Source of the DNA: Prunus persica
Taxonomy: Eukaryota > Streptophyta > Magnoliopsida > Rosales > Rosaceae
DNA: 64,000 bases
Direction: 5' to 3'
NCBI RefSeq assembly: GCF_000346465.2
Contig: NC_034015.1
Coordinates: forward strand, 9,294,923 to 9,358,922
The notes beneath the pieces are model-generated. The model saw only the letters and a list, made by a program, of their open reading frames with translations, had not been told where the DNA came from and searched no databases. Each line of letters starts with the position of its first letter. Position 1 is the stretch's first letter. A program made the translations under genes and the position numbers. Shown in pieces: positions 1-13,400 of the stretch.

Positions 1-497
1 ATTTTTACATCTCTTGCAGGTGGGACCCAGTTGGAAAAAAGAGAGAAAAAATAGAGAAAAGTCAGCATAAAAAGTGGGACCCACGGCTACAGTAATTTCT
101 AGAAAAAAAAAAATTTCACATGTTGTTTGCTCATTTGTGGTTTTCATGCTCCCCCTAATGTTTTTGGATGAATCATATCTTCTCCGAATTTAAATATTTT
201 TAGATCTATTTGTTTGAAAAATTAAAATTAACCTAATACAAAACAAAAAATATTTATAAAGTAAACACAAAGTACAAATTTAACGCAAAAATGAATTAAG
301 ACAAACAAAACAATTATACATCTTAGATTTACATCTTTTCTCATTGGAGCAAAAAACGTGGCTTTACACTCCCGAATTTACACCCCTCCCCCCCAGCCCC
401 AATTTATGATGCTCTAAGTGTAAGTAAAATAACACTTGTCATGAAAAAAAGGGAGAAGATCCAAAAGAGAAAGTTAGAGACAATGTGCTAGCATTCC
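1..497. other. AT-rich left edge, no gene seen
   Basis: AT-rich sequence with homopolymer runs. I see no convincing exon, RNA gene or transposon end. Homology with the 20.7 kb region begins only at about position 498. Confidence 0.5.
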
Positions 498-1087
498 CCT
501 TATACAAATTAGAAAGTGACACTAATTTTCCCTTTGAGGATTTATTATTGTGGTTAAATTTTGGACTCATCACATTTGTCTTTTTTTTTTTTTTTTTCTT
601 TTTTTTACTTTAAAAAAAAATGAAAATCACATTAGTAGTGAAGAAGTATCCCAGACTTTTTAGCTATAAAGAAAAAATAATAATAACTTGACCAAAATAC
701 CCTAATTCTGAAATTCTCGAAGTTTGACTTAGCATTATGGGCTAAATATATAAGAAAAAAAAATAGAGTATAGTTTAGTGATAAAAAAAAATAGAGTATA
801 GTTTAGTGTTTGCCAAAAAAATAGAGTATAGTTTAGTGATAAAAAAAAAAAATTTAAGATATCATAAATTAAGTATTTTGGTTTTGGATTTGGTGAATGG
901 GTTTTGAATTTTGTTTTATAATAGGACAATAGTGTAGCCCAAATTGGATGGACCTATTTAAATTCATAGGGGAAAAGACTGTTTTGCCCCTCTTAATTTA
1001 AGAGGTTTTTCTCAAAATAAAATTATTTTAGGGAACCCAGAATAGATGAGAACTGTATATATATATATACTAGTCCCTATATATATA

Positions 1088-1305
1088 ATAGCCCCTTAGC
1101 ACATGCGTATGTGTCAATTGGTTTTTTTATTATTTAAACAATTAAAAAGATAATGGGTAGTTGTGTTCCATAAAAATAGGATCCATTACCCGATTTTGTT
1201 TTTATTTTAAAAAGAAATTAATATGAAAAAATGTGAATTTACCATATTATCCTCATTAATAATTTTAATTCTTAATCTTTGCATTAACGAAGGCATTTTA
1301 TGGTA
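1088..1305 (-). mobile_element. Helitron-like remnant (copy 1)
   Basis: Read on the minus strand, the block ends in a small palindrome (around 1098-1115) followed by CTAT. Its body (ATGGGTAGTTGTGTTCC and flanking text) is shared with 51003-51283 and 52832-53059. The partner copy at 21152 ends in a canonical CTAG followed by T. The 5' end is not recognisable. Boundaries are approximate. Confidence 0.45.
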
Positions 1306-1484
1306 TGAATATGTGAAAATTAGATTGTTTGGATCATTGAAAAAAATAATTTGTAGGGGATCCTAAAAGGTGTCCCTCAAATTTATTTGAGGAAATCCTT
1401 AATAGAAGGGGACTATATATAGTGTCCTTTTTCATTACGGAGTCCACTATGAGGATTCATTTCTTCTTTCTTTCACCAAGTTCA

Positions 1485-1489
<5 letters not shown>

Positions 1490-1530
<41 letters not shown>

Positions 1531-1714
1531 CCCTCTTTCTTTTTAATTCTTTCCTCAGTTTTCTTTCCTTTCTTTCCCTCTTCTCTCTTTGTTTCCTACA
1601 TTTATCCCTTTATCTCTCTCTCCTGTCTTTTTTTTCCTTCTTCTTTCTCTTCACCAATTTTCTTCTTCCTCTTTATTCCTTGTCTCTTATCTACTTTTCT
1701 CTTCTTCTTTTTTT

Positions 1715-1758
<44 letters not shown>
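1490..1758. repeat. Two (CT)n microsatellites in a pyrimidine-rich block
   Basis: (TC)n runs at about 1490-1528 and 1721-1758 are embedded in CT/TTC-rich sequence. The block translates as Ser/Leu/Phe-rich low-complexity peptide, which is not a gene. The partner copy has the same block at 21570-21835. Confidence 0.9.
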
Positions 1759-1760
<2 letters not shown>

Positions 1761-2119
1761 AATGATTTGAAGAAAAAATCATTTGGGGGAAAAATTATCG
1801 TGGCGTCAGCTATAATTACTAGAAACAATTGACTGCTCCGTGTATTGCTCTCATGGATTGTTTAAACCTCTAAAATAATTTTTCCCCAAAATCATTTTCA
1901 GAGAATGAAGAAGAAAGAAAGAGGAGAGTGAAAAGTAACAAAATGTCTAAGAAGCATAATCAACCAGTCATGGAAGAACAACATACTCAAACATAGTCTC
2001 AAATTCAAATAAGAATCTTATGTTAGATATATGCCCTAGAGGCCAATATATAATAGAATATTCTAAGGATATAATATAATCAATATAATCAAAGAGGCAT
2101 GAATGTTACTCTAAGATAC

Positions 2120-3851
2120 TGTTCACTCATTTTTTATTTAATCCTGTGATGGTAGGGTAAAGTTCCCAATTGGCTTGAAAACCATTGGTGGTCAACAAGT
2201 CAACTTTCTTTTGTGTATGAGCGTGCCACTGCTAGCAATAAAAACCCTAGCAGACTTCTTAAAAATAGATAACTTGCGCCCCAAGTTATTGATTTCTAAA
2301 CAAGCGATTGTGAATTTGGGTAAGGAAAATCTCCCAAGTAAGTTCTTTTCCTGCATCAGGTTGGTGAGGACTTTCACAATTTTTTACAGTACAAAACTGG
2401 TAATTCTAGCCAAAATAAATGAAAAAAAAAGCAAATTGTTTAAGCAGAATTGCCTTTTACAGGACTCAAAAGAGAAATGTCAGCTCCTAAAAAAGACAAC
2501 AGAACGTTGGACTTCGATTTCTGCCTGGATAGTTGACTCTGAATCGGGCTGGACTAGATGCGTTTGTGCTGGATTGGATCATCAACACCTTCAATTGGTA
2601 AGTTTCAGCTAAAAATCGATACCAATGTTTGAGTTTGGCAGAGCTTCAATATATTTCGAGTCATGGAAGGCTTGTTTGAATGGGCAGAATTGAGGACTCT
2701 TTGGTCTGAAAAGGGCAGAAGTGGCTGGATTGATGATCACTAGGCTGGAGCTGTACTGTAATACCTGTTCTGCTTGATCAAGGCTCTCTGTAAATTTTTT
2801 GAGGTTTTCATATTTGTAAAAACCCAGACTCTACTTGACTTGGCTTTGTGCTGAACCAAATTTGTGACGTGAGAAATCTCGCTTTGTAAAACTGTTTCTC
2901 TGAGCTGAGCTGAAATCAGAGACTTGAATTCCAGCTGATTTGTTTCTTGTGGATCAAAGAGCTTTGGTTGCTTCAGTGTCTGAAGGCTTTTGAGATCAGT
3001 TGATCTTTTTGGGTTTGTCAGTTGTGACTTTGAGAGTTTTAGTCTTGATTATTTTTTGGTTGTCCTTTGATCTGTTCACCTCCTATCATATTTATAGGAA
3101 ATGCTGGAGTGGGGTTTTTAATCTTTAATAATGGGCGGCAGATCTTTGAAAATATCTTCTTTTCTCAATGCCATAAAAGAGGGAAGTTTATTCATTTTGG
3201 CAGAGAAGAACTATCAACAATCAGCTTTCATGTAGGTCTTTTCCTTGCTTTTCTGAAAGAAAAACCAACTCTCTTTTGTTCCATGTTCGTTCTTTGTAAA
3301 AAGAACATAGTCTATGATGATAGTCAATTTGCTTTTTCTAGTGAGCAACCTCCTTGCTCCCTCCTTATCTCTTGAAAAACATAGTCTGCTTATCTCTTGG
3401 AGATGCCACATACTTTGGTGCAGAGCTTCTCTGCATATTAAAAGGGGATTTGATATTCTCTCCTTGGTTGCAGAAAATGGAGAGTCCTCCTGTAAGACCT
3501 GCCTTCATTAACTCCCTATCACCTCCTCTGTGATAGTTGAAAATTTTGACTTTTTCCAAGGTCAGAAAGTCACATGGGATTTCTTGAGAAAAACCTACTT
3601 ATAGAAAGATCTGCTGACTTGCCTTTTCCTTGGGTAGAGTGAGATTTTTCTTAAAATGGCCAATAATAGTTCTTTTATATATATATATATATATTTAGAC
3701 TAGGGTTATATTCACAATCTGCTAAAAAGGCCTGAGCTTAATTTAGCTTCTTGGTTTGATTTCTACTTCCCATAGATAAAAAGCCCAAAACGTTTTGTTC
3801 ATGGGCCTTTTGACAAAAAATGGGCTGGCATGCAATATTTTGGCCCAAACA
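2120..3851. mobile_element. Solo LTR, 1732 bp, with 5-bp target duplication
   Basis: The block starts TGTT and ends AACA, the classic LTR termini, and is flanked by GATAC on both sides (2115-2119 and 3852-3856). The other copy of the segmental duplication has a single GATAC at 28796-28800 with continuous flanks, so it preserves the unoccupied site. No gag-pol reading frames are present inside and there is no second LTR. The element is therefore best explained as a solo LTR left by recombination between two LTRs. A TATA-like stretch lies near 3090. Open frames at 2175-2612 and 3067-3511 are probably chance. I do not recognise the family; the length would suit a long-LTR element. Confidence 0.8.
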
Positions 3852-5585
3852 GATACATAATCTACATAAAGTAACAAGTCCATGGATAAAGATATGAATG
3901 GAAAACAGTCTAAAGAAGTTAAATTCATGAGACCTCTCCATCATATAAGTATCGTATCCTAAAAGGTTCCCAGTCATAGGATCACCAATTGGACAATGGT
4001 GAGCTGTGAAGACTGGTACATGTTATGTCTGCTCAGTCATATGGATGACTAGTTTTAAGTCATTCGTGTAGCGACACTGAGACAAATGTGTAAGTGCTCT
4101 ATGGAGATGAAGTTCACTAAATGTGATCAACTCAAGAATTCTTGTATGGAGGTCTTACTCACAACAAGGAATCTCTACTCTAATTAAGAAGAGAGAATAC
4201 TCTAAAGATATGATTCATTGAATCTTTGGCTTGCAATTACATCCAAGTGAATCATATAACCTAAAGATGTCATGTTAGGGAATTGACAAAAGTTAACAAT
4301 ATCCCAAGATACACAACATAGAGTATTGTAATAGAGAATGATCAAATTACATTGTAATCACAAACTAACTAGGATCTCAAAATGAATTCTATTTAGCTTG
4401 GGTGACCACGACATACTGCTAAGTGTCACTCATGGTTTATGGAAGTCTTGTGAGGACTAATAACAATTAGCCTTTGCCAATAGGGAGAATTGTACAAAAA
4501 TATACAATTCATATTCACTTTAGAAGTAACTATTCTTACGAACAACCTCGGTAATTAAAACCTACAAGATCGCACTCGGAAAAGGTATGGATCGAGAATT
4601 GAAAAGAGAATAAATGATTTTGCCGCTGGATCAAAGTCAAAGGTCAAACAATTGACCCAAGACTTGACACGGTCAACATAAGGTTGACTAAGACCAACAC
4701 TTGTTAGACAAGATAGTGATTTATTTATTAGGTCATTAAATCAATTAAACTAATTAGCTAAGTTTAATTGATTAATTAAAGTTATAGAACTTTAATTTTG
4801 GTCATATATGACTTAAATATTTATAGAAATGGACCTCATGGACTTGCATCATATTAAAAGATTAACGTGTTAGACCAATGTAGCCCAAAAAGACGAAGGA
4901 TAGGGAGGGTGCGGCACAAAGGGGGCTTTTGGGAACACATGTGTGACAAAATGTCTCTATATATTCATAGCCATATCACCATACTTCTTTAGGGTTTCAA
5001 GTTGGATATTTTGGAAGAAAGGAAAAACCAAAACCTCTCTTTCCCAAACCCTCTTGGTCAGCCACCATGGAGAAGAAAGGCTATCACCTCTTCTTATTCT
5101 CTAGGTTCCTTATTCTCTCATTCTCATTCTACCTTGATGAAAATTGTAGTAATTACGGTTGTTGTCATTAACTTTGGCCACAATAAAGAGTGTTCGTGAC
5201 CTATAAATGGTGAATTCCACCATGCATTCTCACCTTTGCAAAAGTCTGCATCCATTAATTAAAATATTAATATTGTTTGAGAGCCACTATTTTAAAACAT
5301 TGGCCAACTAATACCTTTAAAAAAAATGAAAATATAATGTATAATTCGATGCATAAAATAAAATTCACATTTGAATTTCCACTACAGTACAATTCGCATT
5401 ATTATTCTCATTTAATATCTATATAATTACATTAAGAATAAATAATGAGATTACAAGCCACTGATGCGTAGTAACCGCAGCCATTTGCTATGGCCTTAAG
5501 TACCTTTTTCTAGTAGTGGTTTGCCATGTTTTTTATTCACACTCTTAACCGCCTCTCATAACTATGTTTTCAACCTTTGTTTTTA

Positions 5586-5946
5586 GAGCATCTCCAACCG
5601 ATGTGTCAAAAGTGCCAAATAAACATTTAACAGCTAGAAATAACATCTCACAACTGATGTGTCAAAGCTGATGTGGAATGAAGGCTGGGGATTGAGATGT
5701 TATTTTTGACATCCCAAAAGCAAGATGTCAAATAAATATTTTATTATTTTTTAAAGACGGATGGCTGTTATTTTCATTTATTTTTTTTTATTTTTTTCTT
5801 CTTTATCTTAAATGATTTGACTATTACAATAATTATTTATTTTACATATCGAGTGGAGTGTAAAACTGTGTAAATGTGAAATTGCCACATCATCCATCAA
5901 TTTTAAATTTGATGTTTGATATTTGACATCTCCCTTGGAGATGCTC
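5586..5946. mobile_element. Tourist-like (PIF/Harbinger) MITE, 361 bp
   Basis: Terminal inverted repeats GAGCATCTCCAA / TTGGAGATGCTC are flanked by TTA duplications at 5583-5585 and 5947-5949. The TTA target and GAGC-type termini are typical of PIF/Harbinger elements. The element is non-coding and AT-rich. It is absent from the duplicated partner, where sequence runs through the site uninterrupted at about 30795. Confidence 0.85.
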
Positions 5947-6477
5947 TTATAAGCTTAATTTATTCCCGACCAAGTTCTCCAGAAAATAAAAATATACACA
6001 AGTTTTTTTCCACGACATCATGATGTCGCCGCCGCCATTGTCTCCTCTCAGCTCAAATGGCTCCGAATGGGCTTTCAAACCCGACCTCATCCTTAAAATT
6101 AAATTTCCTTCAATTTATTTATATTTAGATATTTACTTAACATATCATTTTTCTTGCCAAATTATAAAGAAATTGTTAGTAGTTTATATTTGTGTATGTT
6201 CGTGTAGGTGCATATAGATCCCAAGCCTCCACATTTACACACAATTCATTTACTGATATTTCACAACATCTAGGCTATTCTTATAATCTAACAACTTAAG
6301 ATCTGACACATCATTTTTAAACTTTTGATACCTATCCATTTAATTAACTCTATTAAGTTTTAATAAAAATATAAAAATATAAACCTAGTAGCCATCCAAA
6401 AAATTTACAAAATACATAAAAAAATTCACATATTATACACGTATTTTTCATATATTATTGAATAAAAATAATATATA

Positions 6478-8098
6478 TTATAAATTTTAAATAAATTAAA
6501 TTAATTATATAGTGGTCGAACTTTTCATTTGTATTTTTCAAATAATATACGTACATTTTTTTTTTGTACTTTTTCTGTTCCGTATTTTACTAATTATGAG
6601 TTGCAGTTTTGTGAGATTAATTGCTCAAATATGAGCCATGATGCCTGGTCTCATGAGACCGAGGAGAAACTTGGGATGATCGATAAGAATCTCTCGAACA
6701 AGAGAAGAGAAGATTTTTTTTATTTGTCATTCAGATATAGCACGTTGCAACTAAAATAGTCTAGAAAAAAATAAGCACGTACTTTTTTTTCTTTTTTCTA
6801 ACTAAAACCCAAAATTTGAGTTGAACACCAAATTGTCCATAAATATTGAATTACTTATTTCAATATGATGTTAAGGTAAATACAACCGTACATGACAATA
6901 TTTTTAAATTTAGGTTTTTCTTGGAAGTTGAAATCCTCAATCTTCTTTAACCCTAACCTTCTTAACTCTCCTTCTGTCTCTGCAAACCATGAGTTCCAGA
7001 ACCACTTATGCACATTGGATTGAAAGCTATGAGAGTTCTAATGAGGTTAGTAAGGGTAGTTCAAGACTGGTCTTGAGATTTTGAAGGCTCTGTGTGAAAT
7101 TTAAATTGGAGCCTTCACACAATCTAATATGAAAATACTTATATATAAAAAATTTGCCATGATTTAATGTCATAATTTTTTTTTATAACTAAAATTCATC
7201 ATCAATTAGCATGTAATAACAATCACAAATCAAATTCACACAATTTTTAATGTTTTCATTTGATAAAGTTAAATATTAGTATGTTCGGTTAAAAAAAAAT
7301 AAGAGTTCAAGAGAAAGAAGGATTTGACCAAAAAGACAAGAGAAAGAAGAAAGCATGAAATCTTTCTCCTTTTCATGTGCTTTTGTTTTTTTTTTTTTTT
7401 TAAAAACTATTTAAAATTTTGTTGTTAGAATGACATTGAGATTTGAACTTGGGTATTGTACCAAGGGCTGCGTTAGAAACAAGCTCCATCAAATACATTT
7501 TTATGTCAATGTGCTGTACCTTGGAATATATATACAGTTTTTATAATATTAATATATATATATATATATATAATATAAAGGAAAAAAAAAATTTCGAAGG
7601 CCCTCAAAAATCGGAGGCTCTGTGTAGCGGCGCCACTTGCATCATGCCAGGGTCACCCCTAGGTTTATGTTTAGAATGGAGAAGAATGAGACTCGAATTA
7701 CTACTTCTGCTCTCTATAGACAATAGAAATTTAAGATACATTTTCAAAACAGTTCACATGTGCTCGGGGAAAAATATGTAGACATTGAGAATTTTATGAT
7801 TTTTTTTTTTTAAAATTTTAAAATTAGCGATAGATACATTGCATTGAGAAGGAGGGCACTTATCCTAGGATTCGAACAGGTAACCAAGGGGGGAGGGACC
7901 TCACCACTGGGATTAGCGGTAGAATTTTATGATATTTGAATGCTTGTTTTAGCCAAATCATATTGTGTCTCATTTGTCACAATCATTTCTCTAACAAACC
8001 CAAAATACCAATTACAAAAAGATTAATTCAAGCTTCAACCTTTTAGCTCATTATTTTTAAGCACTCACACACATGGAAACCAACAATCAAAACATCAC

Positions 8099-8131
<33 letters not shown>

Positions 8132-8155
8132 CCTGAAAAGAAGAAAAAATAATTT
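6478..8155. other. Copy-1-specific block, about 1.7 kb, nature unknown
   Basis: The partner copy jumps straight across this block near 35760, so this is either an insertion here or a deletion there. I find no clean terminal repeats or target duplication. It contains (TA)n runs at about 7553-7572 and 8103-8131, poly-T tracts and a GC-richer patch at 7590-7690. No coding exon is convincing. Confidence 0.55.
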
Positions 8156-8956
8156 AATGTCATTGAAGTTTTTATTTTTTATTTTATAACATTAGTTATT
8201 CACGTGTTTTTTTTTTTTTATAACAATAGTTATTCATGTGTTTTTTTATTTATAACATGCTTCGACACGAAACTCCATGCATGTCACAAAATCTTCGTCT
8301 GATTCATAATGTAGACAATTTTTAATAACCTCAGGGATACATTTGATATATGCAAGGCACTTTTTATAGAAATAACGATATATGAAGTTATAACGTGTAT
8401 CCATCGACGAGAGTGACAATAAAAATATTCTGAAAAAATTGTCGTCTACTAATCTTTCACTCCCCAAACTTCAAAAAATGATTTAGCCTTTCATGAATTA
8501 GAGAGCAATTAGTTAATTAAAATATTAAACCTCAATCTTTGGTCACTAATGGATAGGCACCGCAGACTTGATATTCTAAGAATTAGCCAACATTTATAAT
8601 TAAGTAAACGTAAAACTAGTTCGAAACGAAACTAGAAATGTAATTCTTCAATTATGCCAAAGATCCAGATCTATTGAGAAGTGAATTTTTGTTGTAAATT
8701 TATTTACAAACGATGTGATTTTTTTAAATTATAAAACGATATTATAAATTACTCTAATATACGAAGAGGTGGATCAAACTCGGGTGCAAGGGGGCAAATT
8801 GCGTTGCCAAAATGATATTACAAAGCTATTTGTATAGTGGGACAATTCATCTATAACAATACGCTGCCACAATTGAGTAGCCACTATTAGGTATCAGACT
8901 CATTACAAATATGTATTATCCTTGGGTAGTCGAACACAACAAACAATTAGCAGCAA

Positions 8957-10312
8957 ACCCTCTAACCCACATCACAGAGCTTGATCTAAGAACACCACCA
9001 GCAGCAACGTACTTTTTGATAAATGGGTACAGCTGCAATAGCCAATATCATACCAAACAGTGCATATTGGGGCTTACTTGGGGAGGAAGCCCGATCAAAA
9101 GCAAGTGACAAAATCTCTAGGCAGAGGCAAGTGAGTAAGAACGCTACCCAAGTAGCCTACAAAAGAAACTAGTATTACGTCATAAAAGTTCATAGATATC
9201 TTGTAATAAATAAACGTTGGTTAACTATGGTTACGAAGGAATTAATTCAGTTAAAGTCAACAATCTTGTACAACAGCTTTGATGCAGGACGCATAGGACT
9301 TAAAGTTATTAGCTTCCTAATATATTTGTTAAATTCTTAGATTCTTTAGTTTTCCAAATTCTAGTAGAATTTCTACTTTTCCGGATTTCCAGATTTCTAG
9401 TTTTAAGTTTCCTATTTTATTTGGGTTAAGATTTTTGTTTAAACAAGGGATTTTTATCCTATTATGCCTAGATTTTAGTCTGTTATAAATAAACCCATAT
9501 AGTTCTTTAAAATTTAGATTTGAATGTTGATTTAACCTCTTTTTCGAACTCTCTGATTTCATCCCTTCATTCTATATTTTCTTTTCCTCGACCTCCGATA
9601 TTCCTTTTTATTCTACTATTTCTGTCCTTTATCTCGTCTTTTCGGGACTCAAGTGGACGAAATATCATCTATAGAAAATTTAAAGAGCCCACGATGCCCT
9701 AACTTGGGTGACCCTCCCATTTTAAGGATCAAATAGGACAGAGACAGCCAATAATCTCTATCAATGGCCACCCACCACCAACACGACGAAACCCTCTTGT
9801 TTTAAAGTCATTATTTTTGACATTTTTGTCATGCGAAAGTTCCTAGAAATTTTGTCCATTACCATTATTGGAAGATAAAGTCAGAAAGGTCTTTTTATTA
9901 TGAGTGCTGCTATTTTCACCCCATGTCTTATTTCCCCATCTACCTTATCACCCTTTATAAACAACCTTATGTGGCACGCCAACTCATCTAATAAAGCTAA
10001 GTCTTTTTTATTTTTTTTATTATTATATCCTAATTAAAGCAATAATTACCAAAAAGTCCTTCCATCTCCCTGTTTCTTCTTCCTCCTCCCCCACACACTT
10101 TCCACAAAATTTCCATTATCGCCAGAGTTCTCACCAGCGCCGCTAAACCCATCTCGCTCACTCATTCTCCCATGACGGTTCCTTCTCTTCACCATGGCAG
10201 TTGTATCGGATTTCTCACTGCCGCTGCATCATGATTCATGCCTCTCTCGTCTTCTATATTTTCTAGATCTATATACGAAGATAATTGGTTTGACGCTTCT
10301 ATAAACAGCGGC
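8957..10312. other. Intergenic, 3' side of the Ca2+-ATPase gene
   Basis: No coding exon, RNA gene or transposon terminus was recognised. Short open frames at 9329-9702 are low-complexity. Confidence 0.45.
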
Positions 10313-10482
10313 AAAACCTCTATAAACGGCGGCCTGTTCATATTTTTTTAATGAAATGAAAACAAAACCGTAAAAACTGCACAAGCTGAGAGAGAGAGAC
10401 CTGGATTTAACACCGCTTCTTGTCGGCCTCGGACCCCTTATCGAGATTGGCGACGAAGCGGAACCTCCTGCAAGGGTTCTTG
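10313..10482 (-). repeat. Duplicate of ACA exon 1 plus start of intron 1 (partner 15808-15983)
   Basis: This stretch matches 15808-15983, which is most of exon 1 and the first roughly 90 bases of intron 1 of the same gene. Shared features include the CCTCTATAAA stretch, GTTCATATTTTTTTAA, the GA-run at the donor and the coding segment for the RRRFR-type motif. Here the coding half is read as the C-terminal tail of the pump's last exon. It stops at TAA (10407-10409), two codons before the copied donor. The join to the normal last exon lies at a TCAAG microhomology near 10478-10483. Confidence 0.85.
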
Positions 10483-13400
10483 AGCACAACTGCAACAAGC
10501 ATGCTAACTGATCCAAGTAAAATGCAGAGTAACCATAGTTGCCAGCTTAGTGGAACAGTGCTAGCAAAAGCTCCCAAGAACTCTACAATGATAACTTGGA
10601 AGGCCACTGTGCAAACCACGACGCCTAGGAATACCCGGCTGTCAAACATGCCCACGAATATGTTTTTCTTCTCTATGTCACGGCTGTTTATCTCATTAAA
10701 CACCTGATAAAAACAAAAGCAAACAAACATCATATGTATGCCGGATTCGTGTACTTACGCTGGTGTGTTAAGATTTCAGAGAGACGGACGGACACATGCA
10801 TAGCCCAGAAGAAGTTATAGGCTGTATTAAAGTTAAACGTGTTGATGATGCAAGAGAAAACCAGTGTTGCTTTTAACCAGTAAAATGTACCTGGCAAAAC
10901 ACAAATGCGTTGAATATCACAGTGTCTAGAACTTCAGTTGCATCTGAACCAGAAAGTCCAAGTAGCTGTTTCCCATAGAAATTGAGAACTCCAAGGACAA
11001 TCAGTTGATAGATACTCTGGCCAATGATATTCCTCCACATGGCCTTGGTTATGAAGCTTGAATCCCTCCCAACAGGGGGCCTTTTCATAAGTCCATCATT
11101 TGGAGGCTCTGTTGCCAGTGCCAATGCCCCAAGAGGGTCCATAATCATGTTGACCCAAAGCAATTGCACAGCCGTAAGGGGAGCAGATCCTGAAAGAGAT
11201 GTGAAATTTATCGTTATTTATTTGTGTCTTTCTAAACAAATATAATGGTGTAGCATGCGAGAAAAATCTGCCAGACCAACATACCCGAGACACATGCAGA
11301 AACAAAATTGATTATTAGAGCAACAACGTTAACTGTCAACTGGAACTGCACAAACTTTTGAATGTTTACGTACACTGAACGTCCCCATCTGGCCACATTT
11401 ACTATAGTCTTAAAATTGTCATCCAATATGATAACATCAGCACTTTCCTTGGCAACCTGTATATACCATCCATGAATTGGCTATTTAGAACTAGGAACAA
11501 CATCCAATTATCAAGCAGCCAAGAGGAGAAAACAAATCCTAAATGACACAAAATGGTAAGTTAACCTTATGCGCATTCAGATTGCAGGGGAAAAAAAAAA
11601 AAAAAAAGGCACCGTCGATAATTAGCTAAATATAATTGAGTAGTTAATTTAAGCAGAGGGACTTGTGAATTCCAGAAATCAGCAACTGAAATTTATTGGA
11701 AGGATACCATTCCAAGTATACTACTTGGACAAAGTAATGGTTCAAAAATGATTTAGAAAAGTCATAGAGCAGCTCGTTGAGGTACATGTTGTAGTTTGGA
11801 GTTGCCTTTTCCTTTAGCAAGCAGTATATGCTATGAGTAGCAAGAGGAGCAGAGGAAAATCACAGTAAATATCTCAAGTTGGCCTATTCCCCAAGTCAAG
11901 GGGTGTTAGAAAGCAACATAAATTGACAAAAAGAACAAGACACCAATTTCTTTTTCTAGTAAATGTTATACAAGTTACAACAATCAAGTTGCATTCACCA
12001 GCTTCTTGGTAGGAGCGTACTGAAGAGGGCAGTTCTTATCACATCTAAGGCTTTTTCAGGTTTTCTTAGGAAGCAGTTCTATTTTGGTGGTTATTTCTGT
12101 CCAAGGGTAAATACGGGCATGAGGCACCAAAATAGTAATATTAGTAACAAAAATAATAAAACAAACAACAATAATTCGAAACTACAGCCTTAATTGTTTT
12201 TTCTTCTGGCTATGCACCAAGAATATATCTTTAACATAATTGTTTTACTCAGTAACATGACGCGCCATGTGTCCTACCATCAAAGATAATGTGTCTTGTC
12301 AACGCATGCTACATGCGACATACATGAAATGAGTTTGAGTATGTGACAAATCATGTCAGTAGCCATGTCATGGAGTAAATCAATTTTGATGGATGAAGGT
12401 AACCTCTGTTCCTGCTATGCCCATAGCAAGTCCAATGTCTGCCTCATGCAAAGCAGGAGCGTCGTTGGTCCCATCGCCAGTCACTGCAACTACCTCACCA
12501 AATTCATCTCTCAGAGTTTTTACCAAGGTGTGCTTATCCAATGGTAAAGACTGGGCCATCACCTGTATCCACATGAACATTTAAATTTTTTGTGATCCTT
12601 AAATAGTTATGGTTTAGGGTGAAAATTTTCCAATGAAATTATTTAGTAACCTGAATTCTCGGTATAACAGCTTTCTTCTGCTCAGGAGACATGTTATGAA
12701 ACTCCTGTCCTTCTATGGCTAAACCATCTTCTGTGAGTATGCCGCATTCTTTAGCTATGGCTTTAGCCGTATTTAAATTGTCACCAGTGACCATTCGTAC
12801 AGTTATTCCAGCAGCTAAACAAGTTTGAACTGCATCCTTGACCCCAGGGCGCACAGGATCCTTGATACCGACAACTGCTATCAATGTATAGCCATCATCT
12901 GGGATTTCATTTTCGATGGAAGAGTCATCTATATTTTTGAAAGCCAAGCAGAGCGTTCTCAAGGCTTCAGAAGCAAAAGAATTAATGACATCCGTGATAT
13001 TCTTTACCTGTTCTAGGGAGAGAATAACAGATTCTCCATTAAAGTCAATAAATTTGTTACACATTCTCAGTACTATTTCTGATGCACCTTTGCAAAAGGC
13101 TCGTTTCCCACCATGAGGATGATCTACAAGCACAGACATTTTCTTCCTCACAAAATTGAAAGGTTCAACCTTATGAATATTAACCTCTCTGCGCACGGCA
13201 TCAAAATCGCCACCCAAAAGTAAACCAAATTCTAATAATGCTAACTCTGTTGGTGTCCCCAAAATGGAGGTCTTTCCATCTTCCATAACAACCTCAGAGC
13301 TTGTATTTTGGAATATAACCTGTAAAAGGATGCTTGATGCTCCAGATATTTCTGAACTCAATATTTCTTTACTCTCATTACCTTTTACATCTAAAGGTTT

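Larger units (their letters stand above)
498..8956. repeat. Segmental duplication, copy 1 (partner at 20703-39600)
   Basis: The sequence from about 498 to 8956 aligns in the same order and orientation with 20703-39600. Matching anchors are 504/20706, 1775/28260, 3857/28801, 5450/30655, 6110/35395, 8250/35820, 8407/39021 and 8900/39530. The matches are interrupted by insertions present in one copy only. No host gene is evident inside it. Short open frames here are AT-rich, CT-repeat or LTR-derived noise. The two copies have diverged by scattered substitutions and small indels, so the event is not very recent. Copy 1 carries the solo LTR, the MITE at 5586 and the 6478-8155 block. Confidence 0.85.

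Noticed and set aside
1422..1832. 136-residue Ser/Leu-rich open frame
   Set aside because: It is the translation of CT/TTC microsatellite sequence; the same happens at 31019-31385 and 35130-35318.
2175..2612. 145-residue open frame
   Set aside because: It lies wholly inside the solo LTR and has no recognisable motif.
7443..7781. 112-residue frame with SPLGLCLEWRRMRLELLL
   Set aside because: Contains TA-repeat translation and has no homologous motif; it lies in an unclassified copy-1-specific block.
10229..10516. 95-residue minus-strand frame opposite the ACA tail
   Set aside because: It overlaps the ACA last exon in another frame and includes GA-repeat translation (SLSLSLC).
12639..12650. 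Apparent stop after IPRIQVTK in the long ACA frame
   Set aside because: It lies beyond a CAG|GT donor; the next exon ([13 protein letters not shown]) joins in phase, so it is an intron boundary and not a truncation.
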